Origin: Isoperla grammatica
Taxonomy: Eukaryota; Arthropoda; Insecta; Plecoptera; Perlodidae
Direction: 5' to 3'
Length of the DNA stretch: 64,000 nt
Assembly: GCA_945910005.1 (NCBI GenBank)
Contig: OX246749.1
Coordinates: 25,543,764-25,607,763, forward strand
Shown: positions 1 to 15,100 of the stretch, in pieces
How the letters are laid out: each line of letters opens with the position of its first letter
Position numbering within the stretch: position 1 is the first letter of the stretch
The notes under the pieces: model-generated
The model's input: only the letters and a program-made list of their open reading frames with translations
Told to the model about the DNA's origin: nothing
The model's database searches: none
Translations under genes and position numbers: made by a program

Positions 1-195
1 TGAAGATGCGAGCAGACCAAGACTGTCCGGTGGACGGGAGTTGGTCGCCGTGGCACCCCTGGGAGAAGTGTCACGGGGAGTGTGGTCAGACGGGGTTGCA
101 GAGACGATATCGGACCTGCGACAACCCCGAGCCCCAGCTGGGGGGCTCCTACTGCCGGGGGCCAGCGAGTGAGACAAGGTCCTGCCAGTTACCAG
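1..195 (+). CDS. Gene 1 exon 1 in window: TSP1 repeat
   Basis: The exon reads as a thrombospondin type-1 repeat, with W-x2-W-x2-W-type tryptophans (GSWSPWHPWEKC), the C-x3-C turn (CHGECG), the RRYRTC strand and a closing Cys before the donor CCAG|gtag. It ends in phase 1, as TSP1 exons usually do. The left border is uncertain: an AG at 14-15 would give a phase 1 start at 16, and an AG at 4-5 is also possible. Confidence 0.75.
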
Positions 196-3100
196 GTAGC
201 GCCACGTCCAGGGGTCATAGCTATACTGCATGACATGATGAATGCCCATATTACCTCATAATAATACACGTACTATACACAATATTCATATAGTTGTCCC
301 AACAAAAGTATTCTGATGCTTAAGACACTGCCGAGTCCAAGGTGACAACTTAATTTTCTACTTCGAAAATTCCTATCATCTGATGTAAACAAGTCCATTG
401 GGGATAGTTTAAAACCTTCCGTTGCTTACCTGTAAAGGAGGGTGTGGCCAAACCGCCTGTGCACTCGCCTAAGCCGAACCATGCATTTACGAATGTGTGA
501 GAGAATGCCAGTTATCTGTTGATTTTCTTTCAATTGGCTCGGCTGAAAGAGGGTAGACTAGCCTATGACCTGAGATCGGTATGCGAATACTTTCGTTGGG
601 ACTAGTGTACAATATATCCAGTGCACCTACATAAGAAACCATTGCACAACAACCGAGACACAGTATTGTGTGGTGTCATTACGTGTGTACCCATACAAAT
701 AGAAGAGATGTTAATAAATATGTTTGGATGGTACGAGACATTTAGCCTACCTGTAGCTCTCAACATTAAAATAAAGCAAACTTATAATACTTTTGACCAT
801 TTTTCACAGACGAAATAGATCACATTTACAATACAAACTAACCCTAGTAATAACAAAAATGTTTCCTGCTCCTCAAAGTACAAAAGGAAATAAAAAAAAC
901 TGTAGCATTTTCCTTATTGTATTTAATGTCTGTCCTATTAAATTGTTTTACAAAGTTGGTCAGTAAATAAACTACAAATACAATGAGATATAGGAAAAAC
1001 AGTGAAGAAAACAAAGTACTGTTCTCTCTTGTTGCCGTGTTGAGGCTGCTCCCCCGAGGAATACGAGACGATGGTGTTGGGAGATCCACTACGCAGCGCT
1101 CAGTATGAAGTAATCAAAGTCGTCCACCAACGGTTTCCCGCGCTGGCCGACCGATGTCTGACCAACACTTGCCGCTACGAGACGGTCGAGAGCGTCTTGC
1201 ACAAAGGAGCCGTAGGTGACATCCTGTCTATCCTGTTACCCTGATCTTACTCTCACACTACGTGCGTCTTGCACAAAGGAGCCGTAGGTGACATCCTGTC
1301 TATCCTGTTACCCTGATCTTACTCTCACACTACGTGCGTCTTGCACAAGGGAGCCGTAGGTGACATCCTGTCTATCCTGTTACCCTGATCTTACTCTCAC
1401 ATTACGTGCGTCTTGCACGAGGGAGCCGTAGGTGACATCCTGTCTATCCTGTTACCCTGATCTTACTCTCACACTACGTGCGTCTTGCACGAGGGAGCCG
1501 TAGGTGACATCCTGTCTTACCCTGATCTTACTCAGTCTCACACTACGTAAACTCATATGCATAGAAATTTTACAGGCGACTATTGAAGGAAGTCTAATAC
1601 TAATCTAACTGTTCTGAAACTAAACTAATCTACAATAGCCTATTACCACACTAATCTAGCCAAGGATTACAATATACAGCTAGTACAGAGCTATTAAAAT
1701 TAAAGAATGGTCTAGTTATAAAGTTTAAGTGTTCATTAATAACTTTTGGTAATACAATCCTCAAAAATAGCAAAGAGTTCCAAGTCATTGCAAAACTAGC
1801 CTACTTATTAGCCACCTAATTTATTTAAATATTCAGTTGTTTAGTACTCTCAACAATCTTTGTTCTTAGCCAATGTAGGCCTATGTTAGTTTGACTTGTA
1901 TGCCTTCTTGCATAATCATGTGTTATTGTTAATTTCACTGTAAATCATCTCTACCTAAGCGGGTAGCTAATGTAGCGCAGTATACAAACTATTATTACTC
2001 TATAAATACGAATGTATTTATTTATTATTTAGCCAGCCAATTGTCTTCTGTCTTCTGTTCTAGATGGACTATTGGATCTCCCTGCTTTGTGTAAAACATG
2101 ATGTTGGGTGCCCTGGTAAGCTTCTTCGTATTATACTCAAACACAGACAGCTCGTTAGGTTTTAGTTTTACTGAGATTCAGCAGGAAATACTCGGGTTGG
2201 AGATAATAGTGGAGGACTCGGAAAAAGCAAGGAACTCTGGTTCTCGCAGAGAATAAATGATATAGCCAAAAATGTTAAAACGATTCCGTTCAAAAAACGT
2301 CTTTGACACATTAATTAATACTTTGTGTTATCGTTTTAAGTACGTTAAAGTATGATATTGAAACTATTAAGCAGTTGGCATTTTGATTCGTTTGACCGAT
2401 ACAAAGTATAGCACTCATCTAGAGACAGAAAGAGCGATGAAATATAGGTGAACTTAAAAAAAAAATTATAAATTATGATTTATGAACCAAGTTATCTCAT
2501 AAAGTTGAGAAAATGTTTGAAACAAGGCAATGTTGCATTTGTCTTGTTCCGCCAGTACGAGGAGGTTGGACCAACTGGGCTACTTGGACTGCCTGCTCGG
2601 CCATATGTGGCCCCGGCTTGCAATACCGCACACGCAGTTGTACCAACCCTCGACCGTCCACCCCAGACGTCGACTGCCAAGGAAAGGGTTTAGACTCTCA
2701 AGCGTGTACGGGCCTAGCGTGCGCCGACGAGGATGGTAATATTAATTACATCATTATTGGTACGCCTGAGAAATAATTTTATTTGGATTGTTTCATTTTT
2801 AAGAGTGCAGCAGCCAAACTTGAAAAATTTGCAATTATTTTTGTAAATGTGTGTTCACGTGAAAATGAGTGTAAATGATATATGCAGAACGTGATTGTTA
2901 TTGGTGGATACTTTAGCAAGGTCGATAAATCCCCTGGCGTAGGCTCGTCAAACTCAGTTACTGAACCTCCATTAGGGGATTAACGGACCTCGACACTTTA
3001 AATCTTGACACACACTTAAGTAGTATTTTCACAAGTAGTGGTTGTCACACAGTCACAGCTTGGTTTGAATGAATGATGTACGAGTCAATATGAGATAACT

Positions 3101-6100
3101 TTGCCAAGCAACCAACTACTGTTTGGTTTTGCTTCATTCAGTATCAGACCCTTAAGTTTAGCTCAGGCAAGGAGAGAATGACCGACAACAACCTGTCAAG
3201 CCGAAGGTTCCTAGGTTTTACTTGTAAGGTTAGAATGATTAGCTTATTCCTCAGTCTACAGTACAGATACTTGTCACTGTTCTAGACAGCAGCTAGAGTC
3301 AGTGGTCTGAGTGGTCAGGATGCAGTACAGATACTTGTCACTGTTCTAGACGGCAGCTGGAGTCAGTAGTGTGAGTGGTCAGGATGCAGTACAGATACTT
3401 GTCACTGTTCTAGACGGCAGCTGGAGTCAGTGGTGTGAGTGGTCAGGATGCAGTACAGATACTTGTCACTGTTCTAGACAGCAGCTAGAGTCAGTGGTCT
3501 GAGTGGTCAGGATGCAGTACAGATACTTGTCACTGTTCTAGACGGCAGCTGGAGTCAGTAGTGTGAGTGGTCAGGATGCAGTACAGATACTTGTCACTGT
3601 TCTAGACGGTAGCTGGAGTCAGTGGTCTGAGTGGTCAGGATGCAGTACAGATACTTGTCACTGTTCTAGACGGCAGCTGGAGTCAGTGGTCTGAGTGGTC
3701 AGGATGCAGTACAGATACTTGTCACTGTTCTAGACGGCAGCTAGAGTCAGTGGTCTGAGTGGTCAGGATGCAGTACAGATACTTGTCACTGTTCTAGACG
3801 GCAGCTGGAGTCAGTGGTCTGAGTGGTCAGGATGCAGTACAGATACTTGTCACTGTTCTAGACGGCAGCTGGAGTCAGTGGTGTGAGTGGTCAGGATGCA
3901 GTACAGATACTTGTCACTGTTCTAGACGGCAGCTGGAGTCAGTGGTGTGAGTGGTCAGGATGCAGTACAGATACTTGTCACTGTTCTAGACGGCAGCTGG
4001 AGTCAGTGGTCTGAGTGGTCAGGATGCAGTACAGATACTTGTCACTGTTCTAGACGGCAGCTGGAGTCAGTGGTCTGAGTGGTCAGGATGCAGTACAGAT
4101 ACTTGTCACTGTTCTAGACGGCAGCTGGAGTCAGTGGTGTGAGTAGTCAGGATGCAGTACAGATACTTGACACTGTTCTAGAGTCAGTGGTCTGAGTGGT
4201 CAGGATGCAGTACAGATACTTGTCACTGTTCTAGACGGCAGCTGGAGTCAGTGTGTGAGTAGTCAGGATGCAGTACAGATACTTGTCACTGTTCTAGAGT
4301 CAGTGGTCTGAGTGGTCAGGATGCAGTACAGATACTTGTCACTGTTCTAGACGGCAGCTGGAGTCAGTGGTGTGAGTGGTCAGGATGCAGTACAGATACT
4401 TGTCACTGTTCTAGACGGCCGCTGGAGTCAGTGGTCTAAGTGGTCAGGATGCAGTACAGATACTTGTCACTGTTCTAGACGGCAGCTGGAGTCAGTGGTG
4501 TGAGTGGTCAGGATGCAGTACAGATACTTGTCACTGTTCTAGACGGCAGTTGGAGTCAGTGGTCTGAGTAGTCAGGATGCAGTACAGATACTTGTCACTG
4601 TTCTAGACGGCAGCTGGAGTCAGTGGTCTGAGTGGTCAGGACTCAGGATGCAGTACAGATACTTGTCACTGTTCTAGACGGCAGCTGGAGTCAGTGGTCT
4701 GAGTGGTCAGGATGCAGCAAAGAGTGCGGGTCAGGATACAGGAGACGGGAGCGAGTCTGTACCGGGAGTCGCAAGAAGAAAGAGGCGACATCGCCGGCCA
4801 TCTCTGGCGGTTGGTACTCACTCACTACATCACACGTGTTAGAACACAGTCGGGGAACAATTAGTTGCTGTCTTTGGCAAGGAAGAAAACATATTTCAAT
4901 TATACAAAAATGTGCACACAAAGTGAACACGTTAAACACTAAATACAGTGGTTGCCACAGCAGCCTAAATTTCAAAATTGGGGGGGGGGGGGTCATTTTG
5001 TCTAAGAAAGAAACAACAAATTTTATATAGAATTTAAATCATAATTGAATAGAAACTAGATATGAAATAATGGCACATTTAAAAATGAGGTTATGGTTTT
5101 ACTTGGTAACTCAATGAACACGTACTGTTTGCAGACAGACAGAACTTGACACCGCGCCAGATCGCCACACAACTGGTGAAGACGGTGGATGCGGGAAACA
5201 GCTGCTCCGGGCCCAGCCAAGAGTTTGAGGAATGCAACCTTAGGGATTGTGACCGTACGTTTACACCTTACGTTGATGCGTTACATCACAAAAGAGGCGT
5301 ATCTAGAACAGATTTGTTTGTCTGTGAACATCAAAATCCATGAGTGTATTGTCACATTGTAACCACAAGTATGAAATGTAAACAACAGAAATGACGGAAG
5401 ATTTGCATTGTTGTCACTCTTAGACTGTGCAATATAGACGTTGATGATCACTATAGACTTCACACGCAGCACTAGAGTGGTGATAGTATGTTTGTAGAAC
5501 ACAGTGCAAGAAAATACTAGTTCACCACATTATGCAACATAACCACATATGTACATTTAAGTTGTGTGAGAGATAGTTTGCCAACATCTGACCATCTACT
5601 CAGGTAAGCTGTTGGCATCCTTTCTCTCACCCAACTTTATTGCCCAAGTTTTTTGGCAGTCTCTTATTTACACATGAGCATATTAAAGCTGGTTTTGCTT
5701 TAAGGATGATAATAAATGTAGGCTTGTAGTGTTGTGAAATGTGTCGGGTTGGTTGCAGTGGATGGCGGTTGGTCGGCGTGGGAGAAGTGGTCCGCGTGTT
5801 CGGTTACCTGTGGCTTCGGCGTCCAGTACAGAGCCCGATCTTGCAACGCTCCCCCGCCGCACGGCAGGGGCTTCCCTTGTGTGGGCCCCCCCTTGGAGAT
5901 GCAGCACTGCTACTTGGGGCCTTGCACAAGTAAGACAAGAACACACGTCTGTTCATTCCAAGTAGTTAGTCACCATCTTGCAACGCTCCCCCGCCCCTTG
6001 TGTGGGCCCCCCCTTGGAGATGCAGCACTGCTACTTGGGGCCTTGCACAAGTAAGACAAGAACACAAGTCTGTTCATTCCAAGTAGTTAGTCACCATCTT

Positions 6101-9100
6101 GCAACGCTCCCCCGCCCCTTGTGTGGGCCCCCCCTTGGAGATGCAGTAGTGCTACTTGGGGCCTTGCACAAGTAAGACAAGAACACAAGTCTGTTCATTC
6201 CAAGTAGTTAGTCACCATCTTGCAACGCTCCCCCGCCCCTTGTGTGGGCCCCCCCTTGGAGATGCAGCACTGCTACTTGGGGCCTTGCACAAGTAAGACA
6301 AGAACACACGTCTGTTCATTCCAAGTAGTTAGTCACCATCTTGCAACGCTCTCCCGCCCCCTGTGTGGGCCCCCCCTTGGAGATGCAGCACTGCTACTTG
6401 GGGCCTTGCACAAGTAAGACAAGAACACAAGTCTGTTCATTCCAAGTAGTTAGTCACCATCTTGCAATGCTCCCCCGTCCCTTGTGTGGGCCCCCCCTTG
6501 GAGATGCAGCAGTGCTACTTGGGGCCTTGCACAAGTAAGACAAGAACACAAGTCTGTTCATTCCAAGTAGTTAGTCACCATCTTGCAACGCTCCCCCGCC
6601 CCTTGTGTGGGCCCCCCCTTGGAGATGCAGCAGTGCTACTTGGGGCCTTGCACAAGTAAGACAAGAACACACGTCTGTTCATTCCAAGTAGTTAGTCACC
6701 ATCTTGCAACGCTCCCCCGCCCCTTGTGTGGGCCCCCCCTTGGAGATGCAGCAGTGCTACTTGGGGCCTTGCACAAGTAAGACAAGAACACACGTCTGTT
6801 CATTCCAAGTAGTTAGTCACCATCTTGCAACGCTCCCCCGCCCCTTGTGTGGGCCCCCCCTTGGAGATGCAGCACTGCTACTTGGGGCCTTGCACAAGTA
6901 AGACAAGAACACACGTCTATTCATTCCAAGTAGTTAGTCACCATCTTGCAACGCTCCCCCGCCCCTTGTGTGGGCCCCCCCTTGGAGATGCAGCAGTGCT
7001 CTTTGGGGCCTTGCACAAGTAAGACAAGAACACAAGTCTGTTCATTCCAAGTAGTTAGTCACCATCTTGCAACGCTCCCCCGCCCCTTGTGTGGGCCCCC
7101 CCTTGGAGATGCAGCAGTGCTCTTTGGGGCCTTGCACAAGTAAGACAAGAACACAAGTCTGTTCATTCCAAGTAGTTAGTCACCATCTTGCAACGCTCCC
7201 CCGCCCCTTGTGTGGGCCCCCCCTTGGAGATGCAGCAGTGCTACTTGGGGCCTTGCACAAGTAAGACAAGAACACAAGTCTCTTCATTCCAAGTGATTAC
7301 CTATAGGCAAATACTTGTGCAAATAACTAAGCATTCCACCTCATAGTGAGTGTTCAGGTATAGAAGATCTTTCAAGTGTTGACGAATTACAGCTGCACCT
7401 TGCTGGACCAACACTATCATACACAATATGTCAACGGTTATAGCATAATAGCCTAATATAGTTTTAAAATTATATTCTCATCTGATAATGAAGCTGTCTT
7501 GCTACATAAAGTTGTCCAAACATAACTAGTCTTACACTGATGATGATTAATGTGCGTGATTAATAAGGCTCGTGTACTCTACTTCCCGACTGTGTGAAGA
7601 ACGTCAGGAATCTGTTGATTTTAGTTTAACACGACAGTGTGGTAGATAAGGGTCTCGGTGGGACAACTTGAAACAACGGTGCTGTGTTTCAGGCAAGGTA
7701 CACGAGATGGCAGTGTTCCACGGAGACGGTGTGTTGTCTTACATGCCGCTGGGCCAGCCTTCGCGCCTGCTGCACCTCTACATAAGGTTCATGCCCGTCT
7801 ACCCCTGGGGTCAGCTCGTGGGACGTCACAGTACGGTGCTGTGTTTCAGGCAAGGTACACGAGATGGCAGTGTTCCACGGAGACGGTGTGTTGTCTTACA
7901 TGCCGCTGGGCCAGCCTTCGCGCCTGCTGCACCTCTACATAAGGTTCATGCCCGTCTACCCCTGGGGTCAGCTCGTGACACGTCACAGTACGGTGCTGTG
8001 TTTCAGGCAAGGTACACGAGATGGCAGTGTTCCACGGAGACGGTGTGTTGTCTTACATGCCGCTGGGCCAGCCTTCGCGCCTGCTGCACCTCTACATAAG
8101 GTTCATGCCCTTCTACCCCTGGGGTCAGCTCGTGGGACGTCACAGTACGGTGCTGTGTTTCAGGCAAGGTACACGAGATGGCAGTGTTCCACGGAGACGG
8201 TGTGTTGTCTTACATGCCGCTGGGCCAGCCTTCGCGCCTGCTGCACCTCTACATAAGGTTCATGCCCGTCTACCCCTGGGGTCAGCTCGTGGGACGTCAC
8301 AGTACGGTGCTGTGTTTCAGGCAAGGTACACGAGATCGCAGTGTTGCACGGAGACGGTGTGTTGTCTTACATGCCGCTGGGCCAGCCTTCGCGCCTGCTG
8401 CACCTCTACATAAGGTTCATGCCCGTTTACCCCTGGGGTCAGCTCGTGGGACGTCACAGTGAGGGTTGCGAGGGGTCCAAGTGTGATGTTATGCAGCTAC
8501 ACCTCGAGTCTTCCTACCTCGTTTGGCACGTTAACGTTCAGGGCTGCGTCGCCACGGCCGTCAGTGAAAGTAAACTAGACGTAAGTTACTTGGCTCATGC
8601 GTAAAGTAAGCGATGACCACCTCACAAGGACTGATTGCCACAGAATGCCAATAAACACACAGATACAGTATGAACATCTAACGCAAGACAATTTTAAAAG
8701 GTTGAAACAAAAGTAAATTAAATTTGTCTCGATTAAAGTCGATCGATGATAACTGCACATGTTATATAAATCATTCAAATTGTATGAACTGCAAGTTGAG
8801 ATTAAGCTTGTAAATATTGTAGAAAAAAATATGCACCTATCGCTATAAGTTTTTTATTTATTGAGTGTTGAAAAGCGTTGGAATTCCCTATGTTATACAT
8901 TGTAACTGAACAAAAACCTACACTTTCAATCGTATAACTTTGCGTAGCACCCTCAAAACTAATATATTGTAACAAATTTTCGTCCTAAATGTAGTTTACT
9001 TCATGACTAACATGAATACGTTTGAAAAAGATGGTCGAACGCGATCCGTTTTCGAGATATTCGCGTTGGTGTGTCAATTTTACGTCAAATCTACTTAAAT

Positions 9101-12100
9101 TAGAAACTATAAATATACTTTATTAATAAAAAAAAATATATAATTTCAAGAAGTTCAGTATCAAATGCTACTCACATGTAATAATTCTTGAAATTCATAA
9201 TTTAGAATAAACAAAAGTATTTTTTCATGTCCATTTAATTTGAATAGTTTAGTTATTGTATTGAATGGGTAGTTCACTTCATCGATCGACTTTAAGCTAG
9301 TCTCATATGTACTGACAAAATATCAGACTCCAATAAGTACCAACTTAATCTTCTACTTCTCTGGTTTCTACGTCTACATGAAACAGATCTACTAGGGATA
9401 ATTTACGAACGTGTATTGTTTACCGGGAAATTCCGAACACAGCGGGCGTGACAAATAAAGCTTGTGCACTCTGATAAACAAAAGACCACCTTTACAAATG
9501 TAAATTGAAGGACTCCATGAATATGTTGAATCTCGTTGCAACAGAGTCGGTAACTTTAGAACCTGAGGAAAGCTTTTATCAAGTGAAAATATGAAATAAA
9601 TAGAAATTTAAGAAGTGTATAAGGGGGTGGGACTATAAACATGAATACATCAACAGATCGACGTGTGGCACGAAGCGCTGCTGACGGTGACGGGCACCAG
9701 TGGCGGCCCGACCATACAAATTTGGGGCCATGGCCCCGCGAGCGTTAAGGGGTGGGTGGGTGGGTGGGTAGGTAGGTAAGTTGGTCGAAACCATAAATTA
9801 GAAAGGTAATTGTAAAACAAAATGATTTGTAAAGAATATGATAATGCTTATCTACAAAATACTAATACAGAAACACTACTAATACAACAACTCGGCGTAA
9901 AATAGAGTACAAAATCATCTTTATTAAAAGCCAAAACGATTTACAAACAAATCATTCTAATTGCGCGCTTAAAAGAAAATGGAGGAAATAGAGAAAACAT
10001 TCATTTTGTTACGCCGATAAATTAAGTTTCCATTTTTATATGTGTGTATATAAAACGTGAAATAACAAACTCTGGTGGCCGTGGCATCGCCCCACAACCC
10101 TCCTGACTTCGAATCTTCACCCCATCCCATTACGCCATTATGAATACTGTCTACTCTAGAATACCTAAATGCGTATACTGATAAAATCCAGTTATCTTAT
10201 TTAAATCCCATGTTAATTGTCTACAACAAACGGACGCGTAGGAAGGGGGGGGGGGGGGGGGATGGGGGAAGATTCCCCCCCCCCCCCACTTTTTCCTGTG
10301 ACCCACACGATTTAGCGTTTTATAGGCACATCCTGACATACAATACCACACGAATACCCGGGTAAACATCCACCAACTAAATTTCATATTTCACCAGTGA
10401 ATAATAATTGCAGAAACACAGAGTGCCCCACGCCCCGGAGAAAGCCAAGATCTTTGTCACAAGATATAATTCCTCTGCCTTTGTTTGCACTTTGTAGCAT
10501 TACAAAATATAAGCGAATGGGTGCTTGAAGGTCAGTGGCGTAATTAGGGAAGGGGCGGGTTAAGGCCCTCAAAACGTATTTATTTAAGAGCGAAGGATAC
10601 CTCTACGTCAAAAACCGCAGAAAATTTTCATTTTTTAATTATATCTCAAGATTGAAACACAACATCAAAAATCTGAGACACCATAGCGCTGTGGTTTGGT
10701 AAGCCCTACACACTGAATGATAAATGTATTTAACGTTATCATCAGTATGACTGTGATAACGATTTCCTTAGTAATTTGAGGAAATCGTTATCACAGTCAT
10801 ACTGATGATAACGTTAAATACATTTATCATTCAGTGTGTAGGGCTTACCAAACCACAGCGCTATGGTGTCTCAGATTTTTGATGTTGTGTTTCAATCTTT
10901 AGATATAATTAAAATATGAAAATTTTCTGCGGTTTTTGACGTAGAGGTATCCTTCGCTCTTAAGCCTAAAAATCGAGAAATAACTAATATAGCCAGGAAA
11001 TTTTTCGCCTTCGGCGAAAATGCCTCCGGCGGCTGAAGCTCCGCCCCGAACCCCGCGAGTTGTTCGCGCTTCGCGCTCACAATTCTCCCCCCCCCCCCCC
11101 CCCCCCCCCCACTTGATTTACAGTTCCTACGCGCCTGACAATAAATGGATACCTAGTCAATATTACATAACAAGAATAAACTTAATCATTTAGAATTTAA
11201 ATATTACCATGTATATTGGTGAAGTCAGTAATCGTATTTGGCGCTTGCTTACTGTCGGCTCACCAACGTTTCAATTATAATTATGTTTTTAGTAACATAT
11301 AATTTTATTAGAACAACTTTTCTTTTAATATCATTCTAAACTATTAACGTGTAATGAACATTTTCCACCCCTCTCTCTTAATCCTATTCAATTTCAAAGA
11401 ATCAAGAATATGAAATTATTTAAGAGCCATGCATCAATGCATTACACTACAATAGAAGAAAACCTGAAAAGCAAACAAGTTACACATTTCCAGACTGCCT
11501 CTACTCCTCTACAAACGCTTAAATCCACATTTAAAAAACTCTATACAAATTTTTCGCCTGCGGCGCTGTTGTGGGGGGCTTCCCCCCCACACCCTCCATT
11601 CGTTCGCACCCGAAGTCGATTTCCACGTCGTCGGTGGTAGGTGGTATATGCTACGAATTTGGCCCCGGGCATATCAAGGGGGTCGGGCCGCCACTGACGG
11701 GCACGAAGATAACGATGAGGATCAACGATGGCACCGACCAGTTTGAGACAAAGTTGAGCTGTGTCCCCCCCGCCTCCGAGATGGACCTGTCCATGAAGGT
11801 CGGGGAGAAGTTCCAAGGTCACATCGAGAGCCTCGCGGTCAACTTCAACACGCTTCTCCTGAGCCACAAGCGAGACAACCAGGTGCGTTAGAAGATGGAA
11901 CTCCTTTTTCCTCCAATAACTCCCCGACGTCATATGGCCTTGTTGAGTACGTCGTTTACCACCAAATAGTAATAATATTTGTGATTATCTTCTCTAGGAG
12001 ACGAAACACTGCTTCCAGTTAAACGGTTTAAATAATGTCTCAAAAACACACTATAATTTGTAAGAATTATAGACTCAGTGATAAATGTGTCTAATATTTT

Positions 12101-15100
12101 ATACAGTAGGGTTGCATTCCGAGAGAATACTATTATAACAACCCTACTCACTGAAATATTGGAAATGTTTCACAGTTTTCTTTACCAACACCAGAACTTG
12201 TTAACACATTATTCTGGGCAAGCGGCAAGGGAGACATCAAAATGAAGGGAAGCTTTATTGGAGCACGAGTTGGCGATCCCCATCACCCGTCATTATAGTC
12301 TGTAGTCTTTACAAAACCACGTCTCGCTGTCTTCATGTTTCAATGTCTTGTAGCAGTCTTGCGATCCGACTGGGAGTGGTTTTAGATAGATTGGTAGGTA
12401 GATAGAAGTATTTCCGTAATATGAGACTCTTCTGTGTTTAGAAGGCCAACAACGCTGGAGTGGCACCGTATGATGCCTCCAATGTTCACTACGAGACGAC
12501 AGACAGGAATGTCGAGGAGGGTTTCCGACACTTTGCTGACGGAGCTTTCATTGAGGCCTCGTGCCCCGTCAACGAGGACCACTGGCTGGTACGGTCATAC
12601 GTAAACACTGATACTCAACTAATAGAAATACTGCCCTTAATAAAATAATTAACCCACTGCCATGTTTTGTACAATTTGTAAAATTTTGAAGTGTCCCATA
12701 TTTACCAAATTGCAGATTTGTGATAGAACCCAAATTCGTATAAAAATACAATTTTTAATTTATTTTAGGAAACATTTTTTCCCTGATTTTTTCTTGACGT
12801 TCTAGCCTTTTTTAAATTTCTTTTTACACTTTTGGGGATTCTTTTTTGAATTGTCAACTTTATAAGGATTTTATGTTTTTATAAATCTCATTTTTCTATG
12901 AAATGTAGGTAAAAAAAAACAAATCTAAATGTCATGTTGCCGGAAAGCATCACGTCCGGAGTGAACCATGACGGACTTCATGATTCGTACACGTTGCATC
13001 TCCAGGTAGAGGTGGCTGTGAGATTGGACACGATCGACGGTGTGTTGCTTCTGATGCCGGGGGAGAACTCTGACGAATACACGGAGGTGATGTTGGAGCG
13101 AGGTCGCATCAAGCTGCGGACCTACTGCGCTGACCTCCACTCGGAGGTCGAGAGTCCCCTGGAGGCCGTCGCGGGGCAGTGGATACACGTGGCGGTCAAC
13201 AGGGGCGGGGAGCTCAGGGTGAGTACACGGAGGTCATGTTGTCTGACCTCCACTCGGAGGGCGAGAGTCCCGTGGAGGTCGTCGCGGGGCAGTGGATACA
13301 CGTGGCGGTCAACAGTGGCGGGTAGCTCAGGGTGAGTACACGGAGGTCATGTCTGACCTCCACTCGGAGGTCGAGAGTCCCGTGGAGGCCGTCGCGGGGC
13401 AGTGGATACACGTGGCGGTCAACAGGGGCGGGGAGCTCAGGGTGAGTACACGGAGGTCATGTCTGACCTCCACTCGGAGGTCGAGAGTCCCGTGGAGGCC
13501 GTCGCGGGGCAGTGGATACACGTGGCGGTCAACAGGGGCGGGGAGCTCAGGGTGAGTACACGGAGGTCATGTTGTCTGACCTCCACTTGGAGGGCGAGAG
13601 TCCCCTGGAGGCCGTCGCGGGGCAGTGCATATACATGGCGGTCAACAGGGGCGGGGAGCTCAGGGTGAGTACACGGAGGTCATGTTGTCTGACCTACACT
13701 CGGAGGTCGAGAGTCCCGTGGAGTCCGTCGCGGGGCAGTGGATACACGTGGCGGTCAACAGGGGCGGGGAGCTCAGGGTGAGTACACGGAGGTCATGTTG
13801 CCTGACTTCCACTCGGAGGTCGAGAGTCCCCTGGAGGCCGTCGCGGGGCAGTGGATACACGTGGCGGTCAACAGGGGCGGGGAGCTCAGGGTGAGTACAC
13901 GGAGGTCATGTTGCCTGACTTCCACTCGGAGGTCGAGAGTCCCCTGGAGGCCGTCGCGGGGCAGTGGATACACGTGGTGGTCAACAGGGGCGGGGAGCTC
14001 AGGGTGAGTACACGGAGGTCATGTTGTCTGACCTCCACTCGGAGGTCGAGAGTCCCGTGGAGGCCGTCGCGGGGCAGTGGATACACGTGGCGGTCAACAG
14101 GGGCGGGGAGCTCAGGGTGAGTACACGGAGGTCATGTTGCCTGACTTCCACTCGGAGGTCGAGAGTCCCCTGGAGGCTGTCGCGGGGTAGTGGATACACG
14201 TGGCGGTCAACAGGGGCGGGGAGCTCAGGGTGAGTACACGGAGGTCATGTTGCCTGACTTCCACTCGGAGGTCGAGAGTCCCCTGGAGGCCGTCGCGGGG
14301 CAGTGGATACACGTGGCGGTCAACAGGGGCGGGGAGCTCAGGGTGAGTACACGGAGGTCATGTTGTCTGACCTCCACTCGGAGGTCGAGAGTCCCGTGGA
14401 GGCCGTCGCGGGGCAGTGGATACACGTGGCGGTCAACAGGGGCGGGGAGCTCAGGGTGAGTACACGGAGGTCATGTCTGACCTCCACTCGGAGGTCGAGA
14501 GTCCCGTGGAGGCCGTCGCGGGGCAGTGGATACACGTGGCGGTCAACAGGGGCGGGGAGCTCAGGGTGAGTACACGGAGGTCATGTCTGACCTCCACGCG
14601 GAGGTCGAGAGTCCCGTGGAGGCCGTCGCGGGGCAGTGGATACACGTGGCGGTCAACAGGGGCGGGGAGCTCAGGGTGAGTACACGGAGGTCATGTTGTC
14701 TGATCTCCACTCGGAGGTCGAGAGTCCCCTGGAGGCCGTCGCGGGGCAGTGGATACACGTGGCGGTCAACAGGGGCGGGGAGCTCAGGGTGAGTACACGA
14801 AGGTCATGTCTGACCTCCACTCGGAGGTCGAGAGCCCCGTGGAGGCCGTCGCGGGGCAGTGGATACACGTGGCGGTCAACAGGGGCGGGGAGCTCAGGGT
14901 GAGTACACGGAGGTCATGTTGCCTGACTTCCACTCGGAGGTCGAGAGTCCCCTGGAGGCCGTCGCGGGGCAGTGGATACACGTGGCGGTCAACAGGGGCG
15001 GGGAGCTCAGGGTGAGTACACGGAGGTCATGTCTGACCTCCACTCGGAGGTCGAGAGTCCCCTGGAGGCCGTCGCGGGGCAGTGGATACACGTGGCGGTC

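Larger units (their letters stand above)
9698..11696 (+). mobile_element. Non-autonomous hAT element (family A, copy 1) inside exon 9
   Basis: The termini are CAGTGGCGGCCCGACC and its exact inverted complement. The element is flanked by the 8-bp duplication ACGGGCAC (9690-9697 and 11697-11704), the hAT hallmark. Its length is 1999 bp and no transposase is visible. Near the left end is a (GGGT)n/(GGTA)n tract. It carries a further insertion at about 10225-11138. A second copy of the family lies at 51712-53605. Confidence 0.93.

Noticed and set aside
12934..13005. Extension of exon 11 upstream to the ATG at 12934
   Set aside because: No AG in the right phase precedes it, and splicing at 13006 gives an unbroken LamG fold; kept only as an alternative.
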